A stretch of DNA of 64,000 nt, from positions 451,993,311-452,057,310 of the forward strand of contig NC_133538.1 of NCBI RefSeq assembly GCF_048544455.1. The letters run 5' to 3'. This DNA is from Silene latifolia. Lineage: Eukaryota > Streptophyta > Magnoliopsida > Caryophyllales > Caryophyllaceae. The position numbers were made by a program, and so were the translations under genes. Under the pieces are notes generated by a model, which was not told where the DNA came from, searched no databases, and was given only the letters and a program-made list of their open reading frames with translations. Positions 25,327 to 36,551 of this stretch are shown here, piece after piece (positions within the stretch are counted from its first letter, which is position 1; every line of letters starts with the position of its first letter).

Positions 25327-26292
25327 GTTAATAAGCAGTAAAGACCCAATTTAGAGCTTCCATTCCAAAATGGGAGATACAGGTATTGCCTTCTTAATAT
25401 TTCTGAGTAACATAGTATGTTCCATGAAAAAAAGAAAATATTGAACCATGCGATAATTCTTTGCGTATTTCATTTATGAGGTGAATTATGTATGCTCTTG
25501 ACAATCTAGAAGTGAAAAAGTAAGAGTAATAACTTTCTACATCTTTTACTCTATCATAGGGGTGGTCATACATTCGGGTTAAGGATAGGCTAGGTGAAAA
25601 ATGAGCCGGGTAAGTAGGGTGACACTGAAGAATCATACTAATATACTATCTGACTGTTTGTCTATTCAGGCTAATGTTATATATAAATCAACACAAATTT
25701 TTGAAAAACACAAAATCTCGTTATAGACGGCACATATCCGTCTATAACTAATGACGGGCCAAATACAATACCACATTCCTAATAGGACAAGGAACAAGTG
25801 GGTGGTGGGGGCAAAAAAGGTTACCATTTTCAAGCTATTTGACCCGTCTTTAGCTATAGACGGATACATCCGTCTATAGGAAGACTAGCTGTTTGAAAAA
25901 TGCTTCTCAAGTGATGCAAATTTATATGTTGATTTATATATAACATTAAAGAACATAGGAAGGAAACATAAGATATGAATGAATGCACTTATGAAAAATG
26001 AAGTACCAAAATTCGAACTTTTTAAGGTATAAGATCTATATTGTTGGGAAATTTGGTTATATATATATAAACCTCTATATTTTGAAAAGAAAAAAGACAT
26101 ACCTGTGAATCAACCATTCATCTGAGTAAGTCTAACTCCATACTTGAGTTGACTAATAGTAAGAACATTTGTCATGGCCATTTGAGAAATTGAGAAGAAT
26201 AATTTGAGAATAATTTTACTGTTTCTTTTTTTTTACAGGTGAAAGATGGAGAAAGATGTGGAACGTATGAAGAGGAAGTGAATGGGAATTAA
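24611..26292 (+). CDS. Candidate tiny spliced gene, unknown function
   Basis: Candidate exons: a 5' exon ending 22726 (AAG|GTTTGT) with an upstream ORF starting at 22691, an exon 24594-24661 (acceptor TTGCAG, donor GTGTGC), an optional exon 25327-25380, and an exon from 26239 after TTTTTACAG. In exon 24594 the upstream ORF stop overlaps a start as TAATG, opening MPAAAIGAMRYCYMWWK. Splicing 24661 to 26239 keeps the frame for a further 17 residues (VKDGERCGTYEEEVNGN) and a stop at 26292. The product would be 34 residues with a hydrophobic start and an acidic tail. I do not recognise it. With the middle exon included, the frame stops after four residues. Splicing is predicted by eye only. Confidence 0.25.
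25673..25947. mobile_element. Small inverted-repeat element with nested TIRs
   Basis: The outer arms aatgttatatataaatcaac (25673) and its reverse complement (25927-25947) enclose a second inverted pair: tatagacggcacatatccgtc (25722) and the matching tatagacggatacatccgtc (25855), each beside a gacggg motif (25752, reverse complement near 25842). It is therefore either a MITE with subterminal repeats or one MITE inserted within another. I cannot define a TSD with confidence. Confidence 0.6.
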
Positions 26293-26365
26293 AGAGGTTT
26301 GTGGAGAATATAAAGAATTATGGAGGGTTTTTTAATAGGGTATATTAAGGGTTTATTTAATAGGC

Positions 26366-26495
26366 TAGATTAAGGGTTTTATGTGTAATTTATGTAGTTT
26401 GTTGTTTTAAATGTAATTTATATGGCCTTTTTTTCGGTTTTTTAATAGAGTAGATTAAAGGTTTTTTGTGTAATTTATGTAGTTTGTTGTTTTAA
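26366..26495. repeat. Tandem duplication that shows the empty MITE site
   Basis: The unit tagattaaggg..gtaatttatgtagtttgttg begins at 26366 and again near 26450. In the first copy ttttaaatgtaatttatatgg runs through (26405-26425). In the second copy the same sequence is split after TTTTAA by the MITE at 26496. The first copy is therefore a pre-insertion reference site. Confidence 0.85.
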
Positions 26496-26942
26496 GGGGG
26501 TGTTTGGTTCACCCAATATAGGTATGAGGTATGGGTTTGGAATGAACCAAACCCATACCATGTGTTTGGTTGACAAAATTGAAGGTTTGATACCCATACC
26601 TCAAACCCATGAGGTATGGGTTTCTCATACCCAGGGAGGGGGGTGGGCATGAGATTGATACCCATGGTATCTGAATACAAATATTAAAAGGTGATAAAAA
26701 CAATTGTAAAGAAATCATTTTATATATTTATTTGATTAAATTTTCTCTACATGATTTAATAGTATAAAAATTATTATTAAAAATATTGTATTTTGAAGAG
26801 TTTTTAGCTTTGATTAATTTATAACCCCATACCCCCAAAATTGAACCAAACACAAGGTATGAGGTATCAAGTTCCAACCCGATACCACCCAGGTATGATT
26901 CCCGATTCCAAACCCATACCCACGCGTGAACCAAACACCCCC
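26496..26942. mobile_element. Tourist-like (PIF/Harbinger) MITE
   Basis: A 447-bp element with TIRs gggggtgtttggttcacc and the inverted gtgaaccaaacaccccc, flanked by TAA at 26493-26495 and 26943-26945. The 3-bp TWA duplication and GGG..GTTTGGTT ends fit Tourist. The interior has further inverted ggtatgaggtatgggtttgg segments and no ORF. Confidence 0.9.
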
Positions 26943-27099
26943 TAAATGTAATTTATATGGCCTTTTTTTTTGTAGGTTTTTTTTTTAATTGGGTCTGCAA
27001 TTGCTATGTTGATGATTGGGTTGGTTATGGAAAATTGGGCTGAAGCAGGAAAATAGAATTACTGGTTGGCTTTTTTATGGAAAATTGTGTTGAAAATGC

Positions 27100-27375
27100 A
27101 ATAATTACACAGGTTAATATGCTGCTTGAATGGGACGTTTTTTATGGAAAATTGGGGCAATAAATAACACGGTTTTCATGTGTAAATTAGGCCAATAAAT
27201 AACACGGTTTTTAAGTGTAAATTGAAATTTGATTGCTGCGTTTTTTATGGAAAATTGGGGCAATAAATAACACGGTTTTTATGGTTGAATGGGACGCTTT
27301 TTTAGGGAAAATTGGCAATAAATAACACTGGTTTTATGCTTGAATGGGACGTTTTTTTAGGGAAAATTGACTGCT
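27100..27375. repeat. Tandem repeat around ggaaaattggggcaataaataac
   Basis: Blocks of ggaaaattgg, caataaataacac-ggtttt and tgaatgggacg-tttttta recur four to five times, in irregular units of about 40-65 bases. Non-coding. Confidence 0.65.
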
Positions 27376-27533
27376 GATTTTAAATGGTTGACATGGCAGA
27401 TGACATGTCAATATGGTTACTTTTGATTGGCTGTGAAAAACTCAGATTCTGAGAGTGAAGGAGAGGGCTTCATTGCCTTAATTCTGATTTCTGGTTGCGC
27501 CACCTCAGATTTTTATCAAGAGACACTAACTAC

Positions 27534-28127
27534 TAGACCTGGCAAAATGGGTCAGACCCGAATGACCCGACCCGAAAAGGCTGACCCGAGACCCGAAAAT
27601 GACCCGAACTTGCTTGACCCGAATATAACCCTAAACCCGAATTGACCCGACCCGACCCAGACCCGACCCGAACATTGTCTGACCCAATGTTGACCCGACC
27701 CGAGGCGACCCAATCCGAAAAAACCCGACTCATAACTGACCTGATTCCAAATGATTTGAAGTGGCCCGAAATGACCCGAAACGACTAGTACTAACTCATA
27801 TTAATACTATATATATCAAAATAAAGTTTCATTGGTTACAATAATCCCTAATAAATAGTTAAATTTGCAAAATAGTATTTCTTAATCAAAATAATATTAA
27901 CTTAAGTGCTTAGTCATTAACTCAAAAGCAACCTGACCCAAAATGACCTATACCCGAAAATGACCCGACCCGAAATGACCCGACAACAGGTCACCCGAAA
28001 TTGACCCGAAACCCGAAGTGACCCGGCCCGACCCAACCCGACCCGAAATATGTGACAAACCCGAAATGACCCGACCCAAACTGACCCGACCCGTACCCGA
28101 CCCGAGTGACCCGTTTTGCCAGGTCTA
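27534..28127. mobile_element. hAT-type MITE filled with GACCCG repeats
   Basis: The TIRs are tagacctggcaaaatgggtc and the inverted gacccgttttgccaggtcta. An exact 8-bp target duplication ctaactac flanks it (27526-27533 and 28128-28135), which is diagnostic of hAT. The 594-bp element has dense GACCCGA/ACCCGAA arrays in its first 240 and last 220 bases around an AT-rich centre. ORFs across it are repeat artefacts. Confidence 0.92.
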
Positions 28128-28135
28128 CTAACTAC

Positions 28136-29387
28136 CACCTTTTACAACCTTAATAACCATCATAAATTCATCATCTATTTAGCTTTAAACATTACCAAAG
28201 CATCATATATCAGCTATGTACAAAATACAGGAAAACAATAGACGTGGTAGAAAATCAACTGAAATCGGCCGTTCAAACGCTTAAACATTACCAAGCTAAC
28301 ATCCATGACATAAACCGCCCTATTTCTCGCATCTCCGATAGTGATACAAACCAAGGCAAAGTCATATATACAGTCACGAGGTACAAACTACCGCTATTGA
28401 TGACAAATGAATTTAATTACCGCAACTCCGTGGCACTGGTCACGAAAAAAGGGATTTAATCATCAAATTTACATCATAAGAAGAGCAATTAAAAGCCATT
28501 GTTCCTCTCCCTATCAAAGGTCTAACTAATGACTGGAGATGATCGATAACTCAGCAAGCAACAGTTCATAAATTGACGGCACCGTAATCCAAGCTGGCTC
28601 ACACAAGACCACCGCGTGAGCAACTGAGCTACTCACCATCCATCATTAGCCATCTACATGTACCCTAATCAGAGCCAAATTAACAAGACTCGGCTGCTGA
28701 GACAAAGTCGACCCAAATACTATATTTCAATAATAGGTGAATCCGATACCGGCTGTAAATAATTCACACCCTTCTTTTTCTTCCCAAATTAACAAACTTA
28801 ACCTCATGATCTAGCCAAAGTAAATTACTAACCGAACTAGGTTCCAAAAACATCGTTATAACTTACCGATAGAAGTCAGTGCGTTAAGAAACCAATCCTC
28901 AGCCGAACAATCGTCCTCGTCCTTGTCCTCGAGAGAAGAACTAAAATTCCACCAATCAATACTATGAGTCACAGACAAATAACCGTCCTTCTACGGAATC
29001 TTGGTAGAAGCCTCAAGTACATAGCATCTTCAATGTTGATAGGCATATGAGTCGCAACATAAAAGGCACCACAAAAATCCGAGACAATAGAATTAAAATT
29101 CATATACTATTTGATTAAAAATACTCGAGAATTAAAAAAATTCCATAATCAATTAGCAGAATTCCAGAATCTATTAGTGTGATTATGATAATATTTGTAA
29201 TTAGGGTTGAGGATGATGATGATGATGATGATGATGATGTAGGTATCGCAGGTCTAAAGTAAAAAAAAAAACGAATTTTAATTTCAGAATTTGAGAAGAG
29301 GAATATGGATGAAAGGAGAGGGAAGAAAAAAAATAAAAATAAAACCGAAAGACCATTTAGCATATATGAAGGTTGGAGGACGCGTGT
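28136..29387. other. No gene seen
   Basis: 1.25 kb without a convincing ORF or element. It holds a (GAT)n microsatellite (29211-29239) and ends in the (TTA)n tract that adjoins the MULE. Confidence 0.6.
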
Positions 29388-29414
29388 TATTTTATTATTA
29401 TTATTATTATTATT

Positions 29415-29558
29415 ATTCTCACTTGTACCCCTTAGGTATAGACTAATCCCACTTATACCCTTACTTTTCCGCAAAACCCACTTGTACCCCTCAACTATCT
29501 AATTATACATAATCCATGACCATTACCTTACACCGTCAATTTTGACGTTAAGTCACAC
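29415..29558 (+). repeat. MULE left terminal inverted repeat
   Basis: It matches 33585-33728 in reverse complement up to gacgttaagtcacac. A further copy of its inner segment (ccatgaccattaccttacac) recurs at 29632, a short subterminal duplication. Confidence 0.85.
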
Positions 29559-30052
29559 TGTTAGCTGACATATTTGTTTTCATCCCCTCCCACAAACATC
29601 ATTTATTCCCTGCAAATTCCTTCATTTTTAACCATGACCATTACCTTACACCGTCAATTTCTTCCTTTCTTCCCTATACTTCCATCTTTATAACATTCAT
29701 TTTTAACCCTTCACCCCATTTCATTTATTAGCTATCTTTATTTACCTATGTTTTCTTCATCCTATTTTCACTTCTTATAGTGCTTCTAGTGAATAACTAT
29801 AAGCACCAAAATTATACGATGTAATAGTAAAATAGTCAACGTTAATGAGAAAACGGAAATTTTTTCAAACAAAATGCTTCACCATTTCCAGCCCAAAAAT
29901 AAGGAGCAGTAACAATATTTGACACATTACAATGTTCTCAAGATCTATGCTAATAATGCAAGCTAGTAGATAAAAACTTAAGCAAAAAAAAGGAATTGTG
30001 CATTACGCAAAATAAAATCTATTGAATTAGGCAAGAACGATCCATGTTCCTT

Positions 30053-33000
30053 TCAAGCCGTTGTCTTCCTTTTTGTCCCTTTGCTTGAAGTAGAAGCTTG
30101 AGTGCATATTTCCATACATGTAGAAGCTGATTTGGTAATCTTACATAGCATCTGCCTTTTCTCTTTTGCGGTGTACCCTCCTTTACACGTCCTTGTGTTG
30201 TGTCCAAAACAATTACATTTCTTACACTTGACTGTAGTAGACCTCTTCCCCTTTCTTTGTTCCCCTGGTTCCCTTCTACGGTTTCTCGAGGGTCTCCCAA
30301 TTGACCTTTTTAACGTAGGTGGTTCCAAGGTAGGAATATCATCAAAGGAAGGCCATTGTTCAGAATCGGGAATAGGATTAATGCATAAGCTATACGCTTC
30401 CTTGTATTTCCTAACAGAATACCATTCAGAGACATACTTATTCGGATCCCTATTAGCCACCAATATAGCTCTAACGGCATGTTTGCAAGGTATGCCACTA
30501 ATTTGCCATAAACCACAAGCGCAAGTTTTGTTAGACAAAGACACTGAAAATTGAGTCCTACCATCAAGTACCTCATACTTGCCAGGGCCAGAATAATATG
30601 TTTGACATGATCTTGAATTTTTTCTCACCACTTTCAACCACTTCTTTACATTTGGACATATTCCATCATCAGGCCAAGTTTCAGCAACTTGTTGTCGAGT
30701 GGCATGCCTCACCATAGCTATTCTTCTTACACCTACATGTATGAAATTTTGTTAGTCAACTAAAAGACGTTAACCGAGTCAATTAAAAGACCTACATGTA
30801 TGAAATTTTGTTAGTCAACTAAAAGACGTTAACCGAGTCAATTAAAAGACCTACATGACTAGTAATTTGTGAGCAAAAAAAAAACACATATTATGAACTA
30901 AACTGAGATATAATTGAGTAATTACCCACCTTCAAGTAGGGCTAGTACTGGTAAGCTTCTATGCACTCCTAATGTGCTATTGAAACTTTCCACAAAGTTT
31001 GAAGTGTTCTCGTCAGTTGCTAAGTCCGGATCAAAGCAGTGTTTGGTCCAAGTCTCTTTATCTCCTATGTCAAGTAACCACCTAGCACATCCCGCACCTC
31101 CCGCTTTAGCCACTTTTTTTCAAGAGCTTTCTTGAATGTGGACTCGACGTAGAGTTAACCACTCTCCAAAACAAAATTTGTGCATCAGGGACACCGGATA
31201 TTCCTTCTTGAATTCTTTGCACAAATGTCGAGCACAATACCTCCTACGTGCTTCTGGCCACACAACTTCTAGAGCTGGCTCCACGCCCTATAAGTAACAT
31301 GAAATAAGAAATGATTGAGTAGTATGTATATTTGAGTAATTACTATGGTAGTATATAAGTAAGTTTGCAAGTAAGTAAAAGTGCTTACTTTCTGTCTGTC
31401 TGATATGATAGTCCAGTTAGACCTTTCACTATTTTTTAGAAGTTGTTTCAATTGCCAAAAGAAGTTCATCCAAGTATTTTTGTTCTCGCACTCAACCACT
31501 CCTACTGCAATTGGGAATAATTCATTATTGGCATCAAGTGCCACAGCTGCTAACAGAACACCACCATAATGTCCTTTTAAGTGAGTACCATCAACCCCAA
31601 TAAGACCTCTACATCCAGCAATGAAGCCCTTAACTTGAGCATCAAATGCCACAAACAAGCTTTTGAACTGAAGAGGTCTTTCTGGAGTGTCCATGTAAGC
31701 CCATGTGCATTGAGCAACACTCCCAGGATTTGTTAGCTTAATCATCTCACAATACTTACCCATTATCTTATAAGATTCATCATGTCCACCATTTATCACT
31801 TTCAAAGCTGTGTCCTTCATTCTGTACAATGTAGATGACTTCATTTCCAGCCCATATCTGGTTCTTAGTAGATCTTGAAGTGAAGTGGCAGGAATATCTG
31901 GGTTTGCTCGTATATCGTCCATTAGTTTAGATGCAACCCAGGGAGCATTGGCCATAGGATTATGATTTTTCACCCCTTTACACCCATGATCAGGATTATT
32001 TATCGACTTTATGGCCCAAGTTATGTTATCTGGTAGAATACTTGCATGAATTCTCCAATCACAATCAAGGGTGGCACATTCCGCCGTGTACCTCTTTGAG
32101 TCTGCCTTAAGAACGACGACAAAGAATCCTTCTTGAATGCAAAAATCTCTTAAGACACCTTTGAAATGCTCCTTATCCATGAAAAGCATCCATGGCCTTA
32201 GTTTAATTGACCCAAACTCTGTATCCTCGAACATCTCACCATTTGCATAAACTCGAGAACACTCACCTTCATCCTCAATTATCCACTCATTCTGTTGAAA
32301 AGGAACATAGCCGTCATCTATATAATTCAAAGAAGACAAAATACACCCATCTTCCTCCTCTAAATCATTCATGTTGTCCTCCTCTTCTACATCATCACTA
32401 TCTGACGGCTCATAATGTCGATCTGTTTCATCAGAATCACTATCCTCTTCATGTTGATAAGATACTCTTACGCTCCTTGCTACCCTTGTATCACTCCCTT
32501 CTCTGTTTTCTGGCAATTTGGTCTTAGGAACATAAATCCCCTTCAATTTCGCTGTAGCCTTGGGCAATTTATACCTCTCATGATTGACAATTGATTGAGT
32601 CACACTAACATCACCACTACCAGCACCTTTAACACTAACTTGATTCCTCCTAACTTGTAACTTTTGCCTACCGATAACTCCATTAAATTTCAGAGAGCCC
32701 AACATAACTTGTGAAGAAATGGTATTGTGGATATTTGTTTCAGCCATGCTTTTGTCATTGTTCATACTATTATCTCTAAGTTGTCTAGCCATTGTAAGAA
32801 CATGGGACGGGGTTGGGGTTTCACCTATCCAAATATCAATTTCATTCTTGCCCTCATCCTCAAACCTTCTAAACATCTCCATTAAACCCCTATCATCCAA
32901 CAAAATTACAGAATTATTTTTGTAATCATACCATAGAGATGGATGTTTTGGCAGACGCATATCCGCTTTCTCCGCCTCATCATACAAGTCATTTATCACA

Positions 33001-33086
33001 TCCATTAGAAGACTCTTATCAGTGTCCTCTACCCTAATTACAACACTTTTACCAGCAAAATGCATATTGATATGAATTGATTCCAT
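30053..33086 (-). pseudogene. MULE transposase (MuDR type), nearly complete
   Basis: The start is the ATG at 33086, just after an acceptor-like tttttttgcag that suggests a 5'UTR intron. Order: an N-terminal PB1-like region (residues 1-100), an acidic linker, a MuDR DNA-binding region (near residue 330, CxxxxCDWRIHA), and the MULE DDE domain with VDGTHLKG (D, near 500) and ISDRQKG (D) across intron 31388-31288. NTSNFVESFN (E) follows at about 31000. After the intron 30929-30733 come a SWIM finger (CACGLWQISGIPCKHAV) and a CCHC knuckle (CKKCNCFGHNTRTC). Three one-base indels near 31110-31170, mostly in homopolymers, break the frame. The triad and zinc ligands are intact, so this is either a recent pseudogene or a sequence with homopolymer errors. 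Confidence 0.85.
30732..30849. repeat. Two perfect 59-bp tandem repeats in the transposase intron
   Basis: The unit cctacatgtatgaaattttg .. begins at 30732 and 30791, with the start of a third copy at 30850 (cctacatga). It duplicates the 3' end of intron 30929-30733, so the acceptor context ctacatgt/acatgtag occurs more than once. Confidence 0.9.
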
Positions 33087-33584
33087 TCTGCAAAAAAACA
33101 GGCAATACACACAATTTAAAGTATAAATCATCAATAAAAAGTGACAAAAAGTTCACCCAAAAATGTGAGAAAATGAACAGCCAAACATTGATCATACAAA
33201 CTTGGGATTCACTATAAGATATTCATTACAAATATGAAAAAGATTCAAACTTTACGACTACACAACAATATATAAACAAAAAATACACTGATTTAATTGA
33301 TTTTTAATCGAATAAATTCATAATATCTTGCAGTCATGAACGATATATCATATGAAATTGGGGAAAAAACGTAGAAGAAGAGATTACTTACATAATATAG
33401 CAAAAGAGGAACAATAAGAGCAACTTGACTACTAATTTGGCAGATTGTTAGACGATAGGATGATTATAAGTGAGAAGGAGGAATAAGGAAGCTGAAGGGT
33501 TTTCGAAATTCTGAAGCAGAGTATGGTTGAGCAAGGGTTTGGACTTTGGAGTGTAAAATAGAGAATGCTCTTTTAATTAGCTAA

Positions 33585-33728
33585 GTGTGACTTAACGTCA
33601 GTATTAACGGTGTAAGGTAATGGTCACGGAGTATGTATAATTAGATAGTTGAGGGGTACAAGTGGGTTTTGCGGAAAAGTAGGGGTATAAGTGGGATTAG
33701 TTTATACCTAAGGGGTACAAGTGAGAAT
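33585..33728 (-). repeat. MULE right terminal inverted repeat
   Basis: It begins gtgtgacttaacgtcag and ends ggggtacaagtgagaat. It is the inverted partner of 29415-29558. Confidence 0.85.
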
Positions 33729-33832
33729 ATCCCTTATTATTATTATTATTATTATATTCAGCCTCAAAACTCACCATAAGAATCAAACTCACGAGATCCC
33801 GCATATATATATATATATAGAGAGAGAGGTGA

Positions 33833-36448
33833 GATCCGGTGAGAACGACCATTCAGTGAGAACGGTGAGAACGCACTAGACACATTAGAATATATATAAA
33901 AGGTGCACTTTTTTTTAGGTACACTTTTTACCCAAATTCTATATACGCATTTTAAGAATGTAGATACACCTTTTTTTTTTTTACCAAATCTCATATACAC
34001 TTTTAACTAAAGTAGGTACACTTTTTACCAAAATTCTATATACGTATTTTAAGAATGTAGATACACTTTTTTTTTTTGTTCCAAATCTTATATACACTTT
34101 TAACTAAAGTAGGTACACTTTTTTACCAAAATTCTATATACACATTTTAAGAATGTAGATACACTTTTTTTTTTTTTTTACCAAATCGTAGATACACTTT
34201 AGACACTCCTAGGTACGCATTTTTCAAGAATTCTAGATACACTTTATAACAATACAAATACATTTTTTTTCTGTTTTTTTACAACTACTAGATACATTAA
34301 AATACATGTCAGATACGTTAAACTTTAGACACTCCTAGGTACGCTTGTTTCAAGAATTCTAGATACACTTTATAACAATAAAAATACATTTTTTTTCTTT
34401 TTTTTTTACAACTACTAGATACATTAAAATACATATCAGATACGCCTTCTTTTTGGGTAAATCCAGATACACTTTACAATATTATACATTTATACGTACA
34501 TTATTTACATAAATTCTATACACACTTTATGACGATGCAGATACCATTTTTTTCCATAGTAGGTAAACTTTTTTCAAGAATTCTAGATACACTTTATAAC
34601 AATACAAATACATTTTTTTCTAATTTTTTTTTACAGCTACTTACATGCCAAATACAATAGCAGAGACACCGGTCTCAATTTAATATCAACGAGTTTCAAC
34701 CCAAGTCATTAGTCTTACCATTACTCTTACTAAAGTTCAATAATTAGTGAAATTGGCCATTTTCATGTCCTTAAAGATTCAACCTGAGTCATTAGTCTTA
34801 CTAAAGTTCAATAATTTCATGCTCTCATTAAAGATTCACTCACTTCAGCATATACACAAAAATACATGTTAGATACGTTTTTTTTTTTTTTAATTCTCAG
34901 TAACACCTAACACTACACTATTCTAGATACGTTTTTTCATAAATTCTAGATGTATTTTATGACGATATAGATACATTTCTTTTCATACTAGGTACACTTT
35001 TAACATAAATTCTAAATACGTTTTATAGCGACGTACACACATTTTTTCCCATCCTAGGTATACCTTTTTATCACATATTAATTGTCTAATTAATACCCAA
35101 AATTTATCACCACCTCATTAACAGTACACCTACGACCACCAGAGCTAAATAACATGTATATTATACACTGCCACCATTGATGCTGGCTGCAAACACCACT
35201 ACTACAAAAAAAAACGTCTTGGTAGGCACCGGACTTTTTCCTCCGTTGGAGTACCATCGCCACTCCATTTCCGTTCCCTGCCCCGCACTTGTTCATTTCC
35301 CTTGAAAGCCGTCTTCGAAACACGACCAACACAGCCACAATACTCATCAAGCAACCACCATTATTAACAACTCCCAACACCATAAACCACCACTAACCGC
35401 TGCCACCAGGAACCGAACAGACTCGACAACCACTTATGCCAGACGTCGGCAGAGCATAACCGTCGACCAGACCAGATGACGGCGCAACTCCGACAAGAAA
35501 ACCTTCCTAATTGAACCAACCCCACAAATCAATCTAGCAATTGAATCAAGACAACAATGGCTTGTCGCCACTACACCAAATTAGAATAAAAACTAACAAA
35601 TAAACGCAAATGAGTCCAGGTAAATTCAATATACACTTTTTATGTAACACAAACGCTACTATCGAGTGCTAAACAACCTTAAACGATTCATCCTTCCATC
35701 ATTATTTATCATTATTCTTACCTGGTCTTCAAAGTCTTCGTACGCCATTTGCCCATAACAATGATTCCTCCAACCCTCAATTTAATTAATTACTTACCTA
35801 AACTAATTAAAAAAATGCAAATGATGGAGATCAAATTTAGTATATTCTCGCTTTTCTGATTTTAAAAACGTTGGGCCCTACCTTTCAGTTTTTCCGCCAA
35901 ATCAACCTGATTCGTTATCGTCGTTTAGATACGTTATTGCCATTATTACGACGCCGTTAATCGTACTTCGCTTTCTTTTGATCGCCTATGCTCTATTTTC
36001 TGCAAAATCTAACCCGAACATCCAGTTTTTTCAATTTGTGTGATTTTGATTGATTTTGTTGAATCTTGTGATTTCAGCAGATTCTCCTTTCCTCAAACTT
36101 TAAATTCCTTCGCCATCATCACAACCACCGCATAAACAACGTGATCTCGAAAGATGATCGGATTCATGCCGTCTGTGCCACCGTGATTTCGAGTGAAAAC
36201 GGACAGTTAGGGACTTGTGCCGCTGTTGGTGGTGCCGACGTGGTGTTGAACTCCGGATAGGGACAGTGGTGGCCCGAGTGGCGGAGGGTGGAGCAGCGAG
36301 TGATGAGTGGTGTGGGTCGAATGAATTATGTGATGTTGTTGAGTGAGTTTATAGAATTGATAACCTTTGATTTATTTTAATCGAATGGTTATACTATATG
36401 GTTAGTACGTTCTCACCGTTCTCACCGAGTGATCGTTCTCACCGGATC
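33833..36448. mobile_element. Element C: 2.6-kb TA/GA-flanked TIR element
   Basis: The left TIR gatccggtgagaacga, then ccattcagtgagaacgg (33833-33875), matches the reverse complement of 36406-36448 almost base for base. The left flank is (TA)n(GA)n and the right flank is (TA)n. The interior has a motif array (33890-34640), a GC-richer block at 35090-35500 with an unrecognised 97-codon minus-strand ORF, and a 5'UTR-like stretch (36030-36160) with an acceptor-like TTTCAG. No transposase is seen, so it is non-autonomous. Confidence 0.75.
33890..34640. repeat. Array of AGATACACTTTT / AGGTACACTTTT motifs
   Basis: More than fifteen copies of gatacacttt or ggtacacttt occur. The first three form a higher-order unit of about 110 bases (ggtacac..attctatatac..gaatgtagatacac). 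A weaker run continues at 34870-35060. Non-coding subterminal array. Confidence 0.75.
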
Positions 36449-36452
36449 CTAA

Positions 36453-36474
36453 ATATATATATATATACATATAC

Positions 36475-36549
<75 letters not shown>
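36453..36549. repeat. (TA)n(GA)n microsatellite between C and D
   Basis: An interrupted (TA)n tract of about 68 bases is followed by about 14 GA units. The same (TA)n(GA)n order precedes the next element as at 5517-5667 and 33803-33830. Confidence 0.95.

Positions 36550-36551
<2 letters not shown>

Larger units (their letters stand above)
29415..33728 (-). mobile_element. Autonomous-type Mutator-like element (MULE)
   Basis: Long TIRs of about 144 bases: attctcacttgtacccctta inward from 29415, and the inverted copy ending at 33728, with only a handful of mismatches. They enclose a minus-strand transposase gene. Both outer sides are (TTA)n tracts (29388-29416 and 33734-33754), so the usual 9-bp duplication cannot be delimited. 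Structure and gene content identify a MULE. Confidence 0.85.
21131..33802. mobile_element. Probable large TA-flanked element with nested insertions
   Basis: The left terminus 21131-21170 reads ggatcttgtatgtttgg then tttcttatggtgagttt. The right terminus 33763-33802, reverse complemented, reads ggatctcgtgagtttg then attcttatggtgagttt. The match covers about 33 bases with few differences, and both ends are bordered by TATA tracts. The two may therefore be TIRs of one element of about 12.7 kb. It has since received a Tourist MITE, a hAT MITE and a MULE, and also contains the small spliced unit at 22.5-26.3 kb. The alternative is two separate elements that each lost one end. Confidence 0.35.

Noticed and set aside
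27427..28138. ORFs rich in Pro, Arg, Val and Gly
   Set aside because: They are translations of the GACCCG repeats of a hAT MITE.
28136..29110. Host gene between the hAT MITE and the MULE
   Set aside because: One 71-codon ORF, with no splice or homology signals that I can see.
35090..35383. 97-codon minus-strand ORF in element C
   Set aside because: No domain, low-complexity flanks and no start context. It could be a captured exon but I cannot support it.
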